Shown piece after piece: positions 8,601 through 15,739 of a stretch of 64,000 nucleotides of DNA (positions within the stretch are counted from its first letter, which is position 1; each line of letters starts with the position of its first letter). Source of the stretch: JBCCBV01 sp039033855. Its GTDB lineage: Bacteria > Planctomycetota > Phycisphaerae > Phycisphaerales > Phycisphaeraceae. The notes beneath the pieces were generated by a model. The model made no database searches. It worked only from the letters and a program-made list of their open reading frames with translations, and had not been told where the DNA came from. Position numbers and translations under genes: made by a program. The stretch covers positions 1-64,000 of the forward strand of contig JBCCBV010000013.1 of the NCBI GenBank assembly GCA_039033855.1, read 5' to 3'.

Positions 8601-8771
8601 ATCGGAGGCTTCTTGCCGCTGCTGCTTTTTGTCGGCGGCGACTTCTGGCCGTCGCTGGCCATCGTGCTGGTCGGCGGGATCGCGGGTGCGTCGCTGGTGG
8701 CGCTCTTGTTCATCCCGGGCACGCACTTGCTGATGACCCGGCAGCGCCGGTCCGAAGCCGCCTTCGGTTGA
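5631..8771 (+). CDS. RND-family efflux pump, inner-membrane permease
   Basis: A 1046-aa proton-driven exporter. The start is the ATG at 5631, overlapping the adaptor stop; an upstream in-frame extension is only the adaptor gene in another frame. It has TM1 near residue 25, a large periplasmic loop with porter domains, a block of TM helices about 340-560 including the segment LGLLIDNAIVVTDE with D421 as a proton-relay acidic residue, a second periplasmic domain, and TM helices from about 880 with the internally repeated LNDSIVVLASI motif. Length and layout match AcrB/HAE1-like permeases, closer to the metabolite/drug exporters than to heavy-metal CusA. Its stop lies 6 nt from the stop of the convergent PEP-CTERM protease gene. 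Confidence 0.93.
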   Translation: MSAPSPGSKPPSSKRHGLDTLFFRNRHLLWLAIAVILVGGLSAGMSLPRLEDPRIVNRGPLVITSMPGASAERVESQVTEVLEQALDEIAEIQDLDSTSRAGVSLISIELAPSVTARNNEQLFAEIRDKIGEASNLLPPEAADPVVDDKREAVAFTLIVGVTWDHPEPPQIGVLNRLAEDLADRLRAVPGTELVRIYGEPQEQITVEVDPAELAELGLTAERLAERIGAADSKASAGAFRGSGSDLLIEVDGELDGVRRVAQIPVVAGPQDAVLTVADLARVERGWRTPDPELALVDGRRSVLVAARVAGDVRVDGWAEQATAAVEAFEAERGPGVRFDRVFEQEPYTTDRLAELVYNLLAGAGVILLAVLLIMGLRPALIVALALPLVVSMVMFGWQLTGGAVHQMSIFGLIIALGLLIDNAIVVTDEVAAHKARGLGALASVQASVRLLFLPLLASTLTTMLAFAPIMLLPGSAGDFVGSIGVSVILAVGASFFVAITLIASLAGLFAKPALPGQRRRWWRDGLAPQRMSRAYNRVLRRLYAAPWAAVALAASLPLAGFAVAPTLGNQFFPLVDRNMFEVRVWMPTGTALAKTTEQARSIESALRTFDGVEHVSWLVGASYPSVYYNLVMNQDRSAHYAHGVVTTTSAERTIELLGVAQQRIDQTHPGAQVVVRRFGQGPPVVADIEFRVFGPSDIELQRIGDALRVALQKHPAVLHTQDTLPRGEPKLFLNADEDAAQIAGLTLGDVAGQLNAVLEGAASGSVIEDLEQLPVVVRVSDAYRADTDALASTLLVAPDGDGWTSAAALGGLELRPEIGGVNRFNSERTNTIKAYVRNGALPIDVGSQVLKDLDASGFVLPDGYRITLGGASEQEGEANANLQAHAPVLLTLMAAVLILVFRSLRYALVLAGVAVASTGLAMLSTWSIGFPISFNTILGTLGLIGVALNDSIVVLASIRADPQAASGDREAVARAVAGCTRHVIATTATTIGGFLPLLLFVGGDFWPSLAIVLVGGIAGASLVALLFIPGTHLLMTRQRRSEAAFG

Positions 8772-8777
8772 ACCCGC

Positions 8778-10037
8778 TCAGGCCCGACGCCGACGCCCGA
8801 GCACAAGCGCCCCGGCCGTCAACAGCAATACAGAAGCCGGCTCGGGAACGCTGCCCGGGCTGCTCGCGCCGAAGTTGCCGGCCAGGATGTCGAAGTCCAG
8901 CAGGTCGACGTTGCCGTCGCCGTTGAAGTCGCCGCCCGAGATACCCCCGCCGAACCCTGGCCCGGCGCCAAAGTTGCCGGCGAGCACATCGAAGTCCAGC
9001 AGGTCCACGCTGCCGTCGCCGTTGGCGTCGCCGTCGAGCGCAACCGACGCCGCCAGAACTGCCCAGCCCACGTCTTCGAGCGCGGCCACGTCCATGTTGG
9101 TGAGCTCGAACCGGCGGAGCGTGCCGGTGAAGTTCGCGATCGGCTCCATGAGCAGGTCTTGCCACACTCCGGGCGCCGTGCCCACCGTGCCGACGAGGTT
9201 TGGCTCGCCCGGGGCGAAGATCGGCGAGGTGTACCGCCCGTCTTCCCAGTGCGGGTCGCCACCCTCCAGGTCGAGCGTGGTGACCGCTCCGCTGACCTGG
9301 TCGTTCCAAACATCGATCGCGTTTTGACCGGAGTAAAGCGTTTCGGCGCCGTTGGACGCCCACTGGTTCCATCCGGAGCCCAGGCCGAGCGCGTGGCCGA
9401 CCTCGTGCAGGGCGATCGAGTAGAAATCCAGCTCGCCGATCGGCGCCGGCGTGTCCAGGTCGAAGTGCCAGGTCCGCCCGGTGTCGAAGCTGATGCCGCC
9501 GCCCCAGCGCGGCAGGTCGCTAACGCTGTCCGATGGCGTGTTGTCGTCGAACCCGCGGTGCATCGGGCCCTGGATGTCGTCGAAGGTCGTAGTGAAGTTG
9601 GTCCCCGTACCCGTGCCGCCGATGCCCGCCGAAGAAAGCGCACGGCCGCCTGCGAAGAGTGTCCACTCGTCGGCGTTCAGGCCGGCGAACCCATACGCCG
9701 TGGCTGCGCCGGCTCCGGCGATGGGGTCGGACCCAAAGCTCGCCGCGGTGCTGATTTGCAGCGACCCGCCGGTGCCCGGGTGGGTCAAACCGATCCGCCA
9801 GCCCGGCGAGGTGCCCGTGGCCGTGCCCGCGGGTCCGACCGCGGCCAGCGGGCTGGTGATGACCCGGCTGAACCGATCCGCCACCGCCTGCATCGCGTCG
9901 CGTTTGTCTTGCGTATCGAAGAAGTTGTTCGTGTCGTAGGTGTAATCCACCACGATGTCGATGGCCGACGCCGACGGCGCCGCGGCGCACACAAACGTGC
10001 CAACGAAACCGAGAGCCGCGAGACGCAAACGCTGCAT
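8778..10037 (-). CDS. Metzincin-like secreted metalloprotease with dockerin repeats and PEP-CTERM tail
   Basis: A 419-aa protein with signal peptide (1-25) and a protease domain (about 27-330). HEVGHALGLGS at 211-221 gives two His ligands and the catalytic Glu, but the position of the third His of the compact metzincin motif is Ser221. A PHW motif at 262-264 followed by LLMEP at 296-299 resembles leishmanolysin-type enzymes, in which the third His comes far downstream just before the Met-turn. So H263 is the likely third ligand (inference). Two dockerin-like repeats (336-357, 369-390), VPEPAS at 397 and GRRRRA end the protein. An AAGGAGG Shine-Dalgarno precedes the ATG. Confidence 0.82.
   Translation of the reverse strand: MQRLRLAALGFVGTFVCAAAPSASAIDIVVDYTYDTNNFFDTQDKRDAMQAVADRFSRVITSPLAAVGPAGTATGTSPGWRIGLTHPGTGGSLQISTAASFGSDPIAGAGAATAYGFAGLNADEWTLFAGGRALSSAGIGGTGTGTNFTTTFDDIQGPMHRGFDDNTPSDSVSDLPRWGGGISFDTGRTWHFDLDTPAPIGELDFYSIALHEVGHALGLGSGWNQWASNGAETLYSGQNAIDVWNDQVSGAVTTLDLEGGDPHWEDGRYTSPIFAPGEPNLVGTVGTAPGVWQDLLMEPIANFTGTLRRFELTNMDVAALEDVGWAVLAASVALDGDANGDGSVDLLDFDVLAGNFGAGPGFGGGISGGDFNGDGNVDLLDFDILAGNFGASSPGSVPEPASVLLLTAGALVLGRRRRA
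8868..9032 (-). repeat. Dockerin-coding DNA repeat pair (copies 5 and 6)
   Basis: Units 8967-9032 and 8868-8933 in the protease gene, both with the complete D-x-N-G-D-G-x-V-D-L-L-D calcium-loop pattern. Confidence 0.8.
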
Positions 10038-10056
10038 GGGGAGCCTCCTTGGGCAT

Positions 10057-10095
10057 AAAATCGGTAGCCGACGCGCGTCACGCTCGCACGTCGCC
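10057..10095 (-). terminator. Weak terminator-like hairpin after a PEP-CTERM gene
   Basis: Arms 10089-10095 and 10067-10073 pair at 6 of 7 positions across a long loop, and the minus strand then has TTTT (complement of 10057-10060). It is placed directly after the stop at 10096. The imperfect stem makes this a tentative call. Confidence 0.3.
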
Positions 10096-11070
10096 TTATC
10101 GCCGACGCGTACAGCCTACCGCCAGCGCCGATAAACCGAGCAACACCCCACCCGTGGCCGGCTCGGGGATCGTGATCGGCGGCCCGCCGGCGCCAAAGTT
10201 GCCGGCCAGCAGGTCGAAATCCAGCAGGTCCACCACGCCGTCGCCGTTGAAGTCGGCCGACGCCGGCCCGCCCGAAGCCGTCGAGCCAAAGGCGCCCGCG
10301 AGTGCGTCGAAGTCGAGCAGATCCACCGCGCCGTCGTCGTTGGCGTCTCCCACAGGGCGGACATCCAGCTGGACGTCGTCGAAGTCGACTTCCAGGTCGG
10401 CAGCGGGATCGACGGGGTCGACCTCGTTGCGGTTCACCAGTCGGATGCCCAGGTCGCCCGCGGGCAGGCCGCCGGCGTCGCCGGTGTTGAACGTGAACCG
10501 GCTGGTGGCGAACGCCCCTTCCCCGATCGAGCCGAACAGCGTGTTGTCGTCTTGGGCGACCGCCACGCCGTCGACCGTCAACTCGACGCGGTAGCCGGAG
10601 AACCCATCGAGGTTAAAAAACTGCCCGTTCATCCCCACGCCGGACGCGATGTTCCCGATTTCGACCGAAAGCGTGTACGACGTTTGCGGCGCAAGCGGCA
10701 CGCCAAGGTCTTGCTCCAGGCCGTACTCCCCGCCGTCGCCGCTGCCGAAGAAGTTGAATGCGATGGCCACGCGCTGGCCTTCGGGCGCACCGCTGGGGAA
10801 GTAGCCAAACACGCCGGGCATGCCGATCGGGTCGGGCTCGAAGGGCGTCAGCGTGCCGACGAAATAGGTCGGGCCGTCGCCGCCGTCGGTCACGCCGTCG
10901 GGGTCGTACAAGCCCCAGCCGTTGAGCGGGCCAAAGGTGAACTCGTTGACGATCGATTCGCCGGCGATGTCTTCAAACCCGGGGTTGACTACGGGAAACG
11001 GCGCCGCCTGTGCGGGCGTGACGTAGCCGGTGACGGCACAAGCAACCAAGCCAGCCAAGGGGGTTCTCAT
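10096..11070 (-). CDS. PEP-CTERM secreted protein with two dockerin-like repeats
   Basis: A 324-aa secreted protein. It has a signal peptide (1-22, cleavage near PAQA) and a mature part beginning FPVVNPGFEDIAGES, a start typical of jelly-roll, carbohydrate-binding-like domains of planctomycete PEP-CTERM proteins (about 23-235). Dockerin-like repeats follow at 241-262 and 272-293. The tail is IPEPATGG (301 onward), a hydrophobic stretch and CTRRR. The Shine-Dalgarno (AAGGAT) is weaker than in the sister genes. The function of the central domain is unknown; a beta-sandwich binding role is inferred only from the PGFED-type start. Confidence 0.83.
   Translation of the reverse strand: MRTPLAGLVACAVTGYVTPAQAAPFPVVNPGFEDIAGESIVNEFTFGPLNGWGLYDPDGVTDGGDGPTYFVGTLTPFEPDPIGMPGVFGYFPSGAPEGQRVAIAFNFFGSGDGGEYGLEQDLGVPLAPQTSYTLSVEIGNIASGVGMNGQFFNLDGFSGYRVELTVDGVAVAQDDNTLFGSIGEGAFATSRFTFNTGDAGGLPAGDLGIRLVNRNEVDPVDPAADLEVDFDDVQLDVRPVGDANDDGAVDLLDFDALAGAFGSTASGGPASADFNGDGVVDLLDFDLLAGNFGAGGPPITIPEPATGGVLLGLSALAVGCTRRR
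10192..10350 (-). repeat. Dockerin-coding DNA repeat pair (copies 7 and 8)
   Basis: Units 10285-10350 and 10192-10257. The linker between the two units is shorter (nine residues) than in the other genes. Confidence 0.78.
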
Positions 11071-11115
11071 GCGATGTGATCCTTATAGACAATAGGGGTA
11101 TACCAACGACCCGCG

Positions 11116-12105
11116 TTAGGCCCGGCACCGGCGCCCGAGCGCAAGCGTGCCGGCCACAAGCAGCAAGGCCGACGCGGGCTCGGGCACGCTGCCCGGGCTG
11201 GACGCGCCAAAGTTGCCGGCCAGGATGTCGAAGTCGAGCAGGTCCACATTCCCGTCGTTGTTGAAGTCTCCGCCAGCGGGTCCCAGTGCGGTGGGGGAGC
11301 CAAACGCGAACGCCAGGATGTCGAAGTCCAGCAGGTCCACGCTGCCGTCGCCGTTGGCGTCGCCGTCTAAGGCGGCCAGGGTGATCGGCGTACCGGCCAG
11401 AACGCGGAAGTTCGAGAACACGGCCGACGCGTCGCCGTCGCCCCAAGGGGTGTTCACGAACGGCGGCTGAGTGTCGCTGCGCAAGAAGAACGACGCCAAC
11501 AGGTCTGCGCCCGTCCAGGCGCTGAGGTCGGTGGTGGTGAAGACGGTGCTGGCCGTCGCGCTCGCGGCGCCGGGCGTGGTGCTGGCGCCCACCGTCACCT
11601 CGCCCGCGTCGTACGACACGAACATGCTCCCCGACAGCGTGGCGCCCAGCAAAATCACCCTGGGGATCGTGACGTTATTGTTGCGCGCCGCGCCGCCGAA
11701 GAACGGCACCGGCGAACCGCTGTCGGTCAAGATGGCCGCCCCGGCCGAGTTGACCCCGGCGCCGTCTTCTCCAATCCCAAAGCCGAGCCCCAGCCCGCCC
11801 GACGCCGTGACGAACGACAGGTCGTAATCGATCGCCAGCTCAAACGGCGACGACGGGTCGAAGTAGAACCCCGACGTCGAGCCGGCCACCGTGTTGCCGT
11901 CGACGCTCTGGTAGCCGATGTCCACGCCCGCGGCGACGCCGCCCGGCCCCGCGGTCAGCGTGGCGTCGGTGGCGGTCGCCACGGCGGACATGTTCGGGTC
12001 GGCGGGGTCTTCGACCAGGGTCCAATCGGTAAAATCGGGCGACGCCGTCGCCGTGGAAGCGGCCAGACACGCCGCGGCCGTAAGAGTCAGGGTTGATAGG
12101 CGCAT
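11116..12105 (-). CDS. PEP-CTERM secreted protein with two dockerin-like repeats
   Basis: A 329-aa protein. The ATG at 12105 is chosen over a longer reading because it is followed at once by a clean signal peptide (1-22, ATAS) and has a GAGGAGG Shine-Dalgarno upstream. The beta-rich central domain (about 23-245) starts PDFTDWTLVEDPADPN and is not recognised. The dockerin-like repeats lie at 248-269 and 279-300; the first ends A-F-A-F-G rather than A-G-N-F-G. VPEPAS at 307, a hydrophobic run and GRRCRA close the protein. It is divergent from the channel gene at 12207. Confidence 0.83.
   Translation of the reverse strand: MRLSTLTLTAAACLAASTATASPDFTDWTLVEDPADPNMSAVATATDATLTAGPGGVAAGVDIGYQSVDGNTVAGSTSGFYFDPSSPFELAIDYDLSFVTASGGLGLGFGIGEDGAGVNSAGAAILTDSGSPVPFFGGAARNNNVTIPRVILLGATLSGSMFVSYDAGEVTVGASTTPGAASATASTVFTTTDLSAWTGADLLASFFLRSDTQPPFVNTPWGDGDASAVFSNFRVLAGTPITLAALDGDANGDGSVDLLDFDILAFAFGSPTALGPAGGDFNNDGNVDLLDFDILAGNFGASSPGSVPEPASALLLVAGTLALGRRCRA
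11206..11364 (-). repeat. Dockerin-coding DNA repeat pair (copies 9 and 10)
   Basis: Units 11299-11364 and 11206-11271, the last pair of the family in this window. Confidence 0.8.
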
Positions 12106-12206
12106 AGGGTTCTTCCTCCTCGAAGAGGCTCCATCGTAAGGCCGAGCCGTCTTCTGGCATAGCACCGTGTCGCACGCACCTCTCTGAGCCGTTGCTACCT
12201 TCGGGC

Positions 12207-12902
12207 ATGCCCGTCGCCGCACCCGCCCGTTGGATCTCGGCCCGCTACCGCCACGCGTACCTGCTGGTCGCGCTCGGGGGCGTGATCTTTGTCCGGCCGA
12301 TCTTCGACAACCGCTCCTGGAGCGTCGGGCTGATCGACCTCACCCTGCTGATCACCCTGGTGGTCGGCGCCGCGTCGCTGGTGGACAACAAGCGGTGGTT
12401 CGCCCCGGTGGCGGGGTTGGCGGCGCTGTCGGCGCTGACGCAACTGGTGTGGGTAGTCTGGGGCGGCCCACCCTGGCTGGCGTATCTGGGGCTATCGCTG
12501 TCGCTGACTTTCTGCGTCACCGTGGCGTGCGTGTTTGTCTTCGCCCTGCTGCGCTACCGTGGGCCGATCGGCGTGGACACGTTGTGCAGCGCGCTCTCGG
12601 CGTACCTGCTGCTGGGGCTGGCTTGGGCGATCGCGTATGTCATCTTGGAGTCGGCCTCGCCGGGCTCGTTTTTGTTCGTGAATGACCCGCCGACCCCCGA
12701 CGCCCGGCTCGACCGGCTGATGGGGTTCAGCTTCGCCACGCTGACCACGCTTGGCTACGGGAACATCGCGCCCAACTCGGCGCGGGCCGACGCGCTGGCC
12801 ACGCTTCAGGCCGTGGTCGGGCAGGTGTATCTGGCAGTCATCATCGCCCGGCTGGTGTCGCTGCAGATCACCCAGCGCTACGCGCCGCCGCCCGGAGGAT
12901 GA
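12207..12902 (+). CDS. Potassium-channel-like membrane protein
   Basis: A 231-aa protein with about six hydrophobic segments. The C-terminal part carries a pore helix and selectivity filter, FSFATLTTLGYGNIAPNS (about 175-192), followed by the inner helix. T-x-G-Y-G is the K-channel signature. The N-terminal four segments lack the regular arginine ladder of a voltage sensor, so this is probably a non-voltage-gated channel of the Ion_trans_2 type. No cytosolic RCK domain is attached. The start at 12207 is preferred to one 5 codons upstream, but neither has a clear Shine-Dalgarno. It is followed after 42 nt by purM on the same strand. Confidence 0.82.
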   Translation: MPVAAPARWISARYRHAYLLVALGGVIFVRPIFDNRSWSVGLIDLTLLITLVVGAASLVDNKRWFAPVAGLAALSALTQLVWVVWGGPPWLAYLGLSLSLTFCVTVACVFVFALLRYRGPIGVDTLCSALSAYLLLGLAWAIAYVILESASPGSFLFVNDPPTPDARLDRLMGFSFATLTTLGYGNIAPNSARADALATLQAVVGQVYLAVIIARLVSLQITQRYAPPPGG

Positions 12903-12944
12903 CGCCGCGCGCCCTTGGCCGGGCAGGCCTTACACTTCCGGCCG

Positions 12945-14111
12945 ATGGCCAAGCCGATCCGACGCACCGTTTCCGCCCGCCAAAAGGCCGCCCGCCACAA
13001 GACCCAGCGCAAGCGCGTGGTCCAGAGCTTGACCTACGCCAACTCGGGGGTGTCGATCGAGGCCGGCGACGAATCCACGCAACGCATCTTCGGCCACCTT
13101 CGGCGGACCTACGGCCCGCGGGTGCTGGGGCGCGACGGCGCCTTCGCCGGGATGCTCCGGCTCGATTACAACGAGCGGCTTTTCCAACGCAACTATCGCG
13201 ACCCGGTCCTGGTGGCCTGCGCGGACGGCGTAGGCACCAAAGTCCTCATCGCCACCGAGATGGGCAAGCTCGAGACCATCGGCATCGACTGCGTGGCGAT
13301 GAACGTGAACGACCTGATCGTGCAAGGCGCCGAGCCGGTGATGTTTCTCGACTACCTGGGCGTGCATAAGGTCGTGCCGGATCAGATCGAAGCGCTGGTG
13401 AAGGGCGTCGCCGACGGGTGCCAACAGGCCGGCTGCGCGCTGCTGGGCGGCGAGACCGCGGAGATGCCCGACGTGTACCGCCAAGGCGACCTGGACCTGG
13501 CCGGCTTTTCGGTCGGCGTGGTGGAACTGTCACGCGCGGTCACCAACGACCGGGCCGAGCCCGGCGACATCGTCCTGGGCCTGGGCAGCGCCGGGATCCA
13601 CAGCAACGGCTACTCGCTGGTGCGGGCCATTCTCAAGAAAGCTCGCCTGAAACTCGACAAGCGCTACCCCGAGGCGCTCGGCCCGCACGACCCGCCAGGC
13701 GCCACGCTGGGCGAAATCCTGCTGACGCCCACCCGCATCTACGCCCGGCCGATCGTCGAAGCACTCCACGCCTACCGGGTCAAACGGCCGATCGTCGGTA
13801 TGGCCCACATCACCGGCGGCGGGCTCGAGGGCAACCTCAACCGGGCGCTGCCCAAAGACGTCGATGCGCACATCGACCCCAAGTCGTGGGACGTGCACCC
13901 GATCTTCCGCTTCCTGCAGAAGCGCGGGAACGTCGCCGAGGCAGAGATGCGCAAGACCTTCAACTTGGGCGTGGGCTACGTGCTGGTGGTGCGCCCTTAC
14001 TTCGCCGAGGCCGTGGCCCAACGGCTGATCCGCCGGGGCGAGCGCGTGTTCGTGCTCGGCGAGGTGCGCCCGGGCACGGGCGTGGTGAAGTTCAAGAAGG
14101 CCCGGCGGTAA
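12945..14111 (+). CDS. purM: Phosphoribosylformylglycinamidine cyclo-ligase (AIR synthase)
   Basis: A 388-aa enzyme of de novo purine synthesis: it closes the imidazole ring of FGAM to AIR using ATP. A basic N-terminal extension of about 25 residues precedes the conserved LTYANSGVSIEAGDE. Further family motifs are VLVACADGVGTKVLIA, DCVAMNVNDLIVQGAEPVMF, ALLGGETAEMPDVY, GLGSAGIHSNGYSLVR and MAHITGGGLEGNLNRALP, and the length past the extension fits the family. The start is the ATG at 12945; an in-frame upstream codon lacks support. The last 20 nt overlap the convergent bactofilin gene. Confidence 0.94.
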   Translation: MAKPIRRTVSARQKAARHKTQRKRVVQSLTYANSGVSIEAGDESTQRIFGHLRRTYGPRVLGRDGAFAGMLRLDYNERLFQRNYRDPVLVACADGVGTKVLIATEMGKLETIGIDCVAMNVNDLIVQGAEPVMFLDYLGVHKVVPDQIEALVKGVADGCQQAGCALLGGETAEMPDVYRQGDLDLAGFSVGVVELSRAVTNDRAEPGDIVLGLGSAGIHSNGYSLVRAILKKARLKLDKRYPEALGPHDPPGATLGEILLTPTRIYARPIVEALHAYRVKRPIVGMAHITGGGLEGNLNRALPKDVDAHIDPKSWDVHPIFRFLQKRGNVAEAEMRKTFNLGVGYVLVVRPYFAEAVAQRLIRRGERVFVLGEVRPGTGVVKFKKARR

Positions 14112-14793
14112 TCGTCTTGGACGACCGCGCGATGCGGGCCAGCCTGGCGATGGCGCTGCGCGGGTTCGCTGGACGCCCCGACACGAGTTGCGGTTTGGCG
14201 GGAGCGGGGTTGACGGCCGTCAGGTGACGCACGGGCGCGAGCGGCGGCGGCTTGGCCGGTCCGGCGCGACGCGGCGGCGGCGGGACCACGGGGGCGCCGG
14301 TGGGCGTCATCGACGCCAGGCGTTTGGGCAGCGGGCGCAGGCGGTTGCCAAGCGAGCCCGGGCGGGCTTCGTCTTCGGTGGCGGGCCCGAGGTTGACCCG
14401 GCCGCGCAGCGTGGCGCCCAGGTCGACCGAAAGTCCTTGCGCGCGCACCTCGCCGCAGGTGAGCGAGCCGGCCTCGAGCGTCGCGGTGCCGAGCACTTTG
14501 AGCTGGCCCTCGAACCGGCCGAGGCTGGCCATCGACCCGCAGGTCAACCGGCCGACCATCTCCGAGCGTTCGATGATGGTCACCTGGCCCATGGTGCTCA
14601 GGTCGCCCTCCACCCGGCCGCGGAGGTGCATGTCTTCGAAGCTAAGCGGCCGTGTGCACGACGGGCACCGGGTCGAGACGGCCTTGCGTGAGAGAACGAA
14701 GCCGCGCCCGCAATACGGGCAAGCCACGTCGCGCGCGTCGGCGGGTTTGGGCCCTTCGGGCTTCCAACTGGTCAGCGGGGGTTTGAGCGCCAC
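14092..14793 (-). CDS. Bactofilin-like protein with N-terminal zinc ribbon
   Basis: A 233-aa protein in three parts. A four-cysteine zinc ribbon (C25-P-Y-C28 and C43-P-S-C46) comes first. A right-handed beta-helix of bactofilin type follows (about 53-145), seen as repeats of hydrophobic and glycine residues such as GRVEGDLSTMGQVTI and GSLTCGEVRAQGLSV. The tail is proline- and basic-rich (about 150-233). Bactofilins polymerise into cytoskeletal filaments at the membrane; the ribbon may recruit a partner or nucleic acid (inference). It is encoded just downstream of a second bactofilin, and its 3' end overlaps purM by 20 nt in convergent arrangement. Confidence 0.78.
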   Translation of the reverse strand: MALKPPLTSWKPEGPKPADARDVACPYCGRGFVLSRKAVSTRCPSCTRPLSFEDMHLRGRVEGDLSTMGQVTIIERSEMVGRLTCGSMASLGRFEGQLKVLGTATLEAGSLTCGEVRAQGLSVDLGATLRGRVNLGPATEDEARPGSLGNRLRPLPKRLASMTPTGAPVVPPPPRRAGPAKPPPLAPVRHLTAVNPAPAKPQLVSGRPANPRSAIARLARIARSSKTITAGPS

Positions 14794-14968
14794 GACAACC
14801 GCCCTTCACGTCGGGCGCGGGGACATGCCCTGCCCGTTCGCGCGGACCGCGGGTTCTAAGAGAGAGTCCCGGTGTCGCGCTGCACGGCCTCAACTGATCC
14901 GCCGGTCTGAGCTCGACCGACCGCCAGGGCGGCTTTCTTGCCCACGCCGTTTAGCCCGGTAAGGCCGA

Positions 14969-15580
14969 TCAGGCCGCGCGGGGCGTGACGCTCTGCTGGG
15001 CGGCCAGCACCTTGGCCCGGCGACGGGCGAGCACCTCTTGCACGGTCTGCGGCATGGTGTGCACCGGCTGGCCGGTGGCCTGCGCTGCGGCGACCTCTGC
15101 GGCGGCGGCTTCGTAAGCCGCGTCGTCTTCGGCCATGGCCGGCGCTTCGGTCATCTGCGGCGCAAAGGTCGGCATCGCTTGCGGTACGGCCGGGGCCGAT
15201 TCAAGCATCGCCGCGGCTTCGCCCAGCGCTTCGGTTGCGGCCTGGATGGCCTTGGGGCCGATGCAGACGTCGCCCTGGAACACGGCGCCCTCGACCACGT
15301 TCAGACGGCTGGTGTAGAGCTGACCCGTCAGGGCCGCGCCCGGCAGCAGTTCGCAGGCCTGCTCGGCCACGACATCGGCCTCGGCGTGCCCGGCCAACCG
15401 CAGCGTGCCCGCGATGATCGTGCCCTTGATCGAAGCCGAATCGGTCAGCTCCAGCGTGCCGCTGACGCGCAGCGTGCCCTGGAACGAACCCATGATGACC
15501 GCGTCGTTGTCCAAAGACAGTTCGCCGCTGATCTTGCAGTCCGGCCCGAGGACCGTCTTGTTGCGTGTGGTTTCCGCCAT
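14969..15580 (-). CDS. Bactofilin (polymer-forming cytoskeletal protein)
   Basis: A 203-aa protein. The ATG at 15580 has GGGAG 9 nt upstream and is preferred to a TTG two codons earlier. The bactofilin beta-helix core (about 8-115) opens with TVLGPDCKISGELSLDNDAV and continues with GSFQGTLRVSGTLELTDSASI, the repeating pattern of the family. The C-terminal half is rich in Ala, Met and Pro with charged helices. It probably forms filaments with the zinc-ribbon bactofilin encoded 175 nt downstream; that gap holds no recognisable gene. Confidence 0.85.
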   Translation of the reverse strand: MAETTRNKTVLGPDCKISGELSLDNDAVIMGSFQGTLRVSGTLELTDSASIKGTIIAGTLRLAGHAEADVVAEQACELLPGAALTGQLYTSRLNVVEGAVFQGDVCIGPKAIQAATEALGEAAAMLESAPAVPQAMPTFAPQMTEAPAMAEDDAAYEAAAAEVAAAQATGQPVHTMPQTVQEVLARRRAKVLAAQQSVTPRAA

Positions 15581-15739
15581 CTCCAAAGCTCCCGTTAATC
15601 AGGAAGGCCGATCGCCCGCGACCGACGCCCCACCTGCATCGGCGATCCGCCCCATCCGCGCCAGCCCAACGCCCCAAACCGCACACACCCACCCCCGGGC
15701 GGTTTTCTCGGACCCCGCGGGGCGCGATAACCTCTGGCG

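Noticed and set aside
6801..8726. A 641-codon minus-strand frame opposite the RND pump
   Set aside because: No hydrophobic or domain pattern; the opposite strand encodes a full-length RND permease.
9370..9410. A canonical matrixin zinc motif H-E-x-x-H-x-x-G-x-x-H
   Set aside because: The third His position is Ser221; a downstream His near the Met-turn is a better candidate.
14794..14968. A possible small minus-strand gene between the two bactofilins (peptide with G-L-T-G-L-N-G-V-G-K-K)
   Set aside because: The helix-hairpin-like peptide has no start codon or ribosome-binding site and sits in a 175-nt gap, so it is likely chance.
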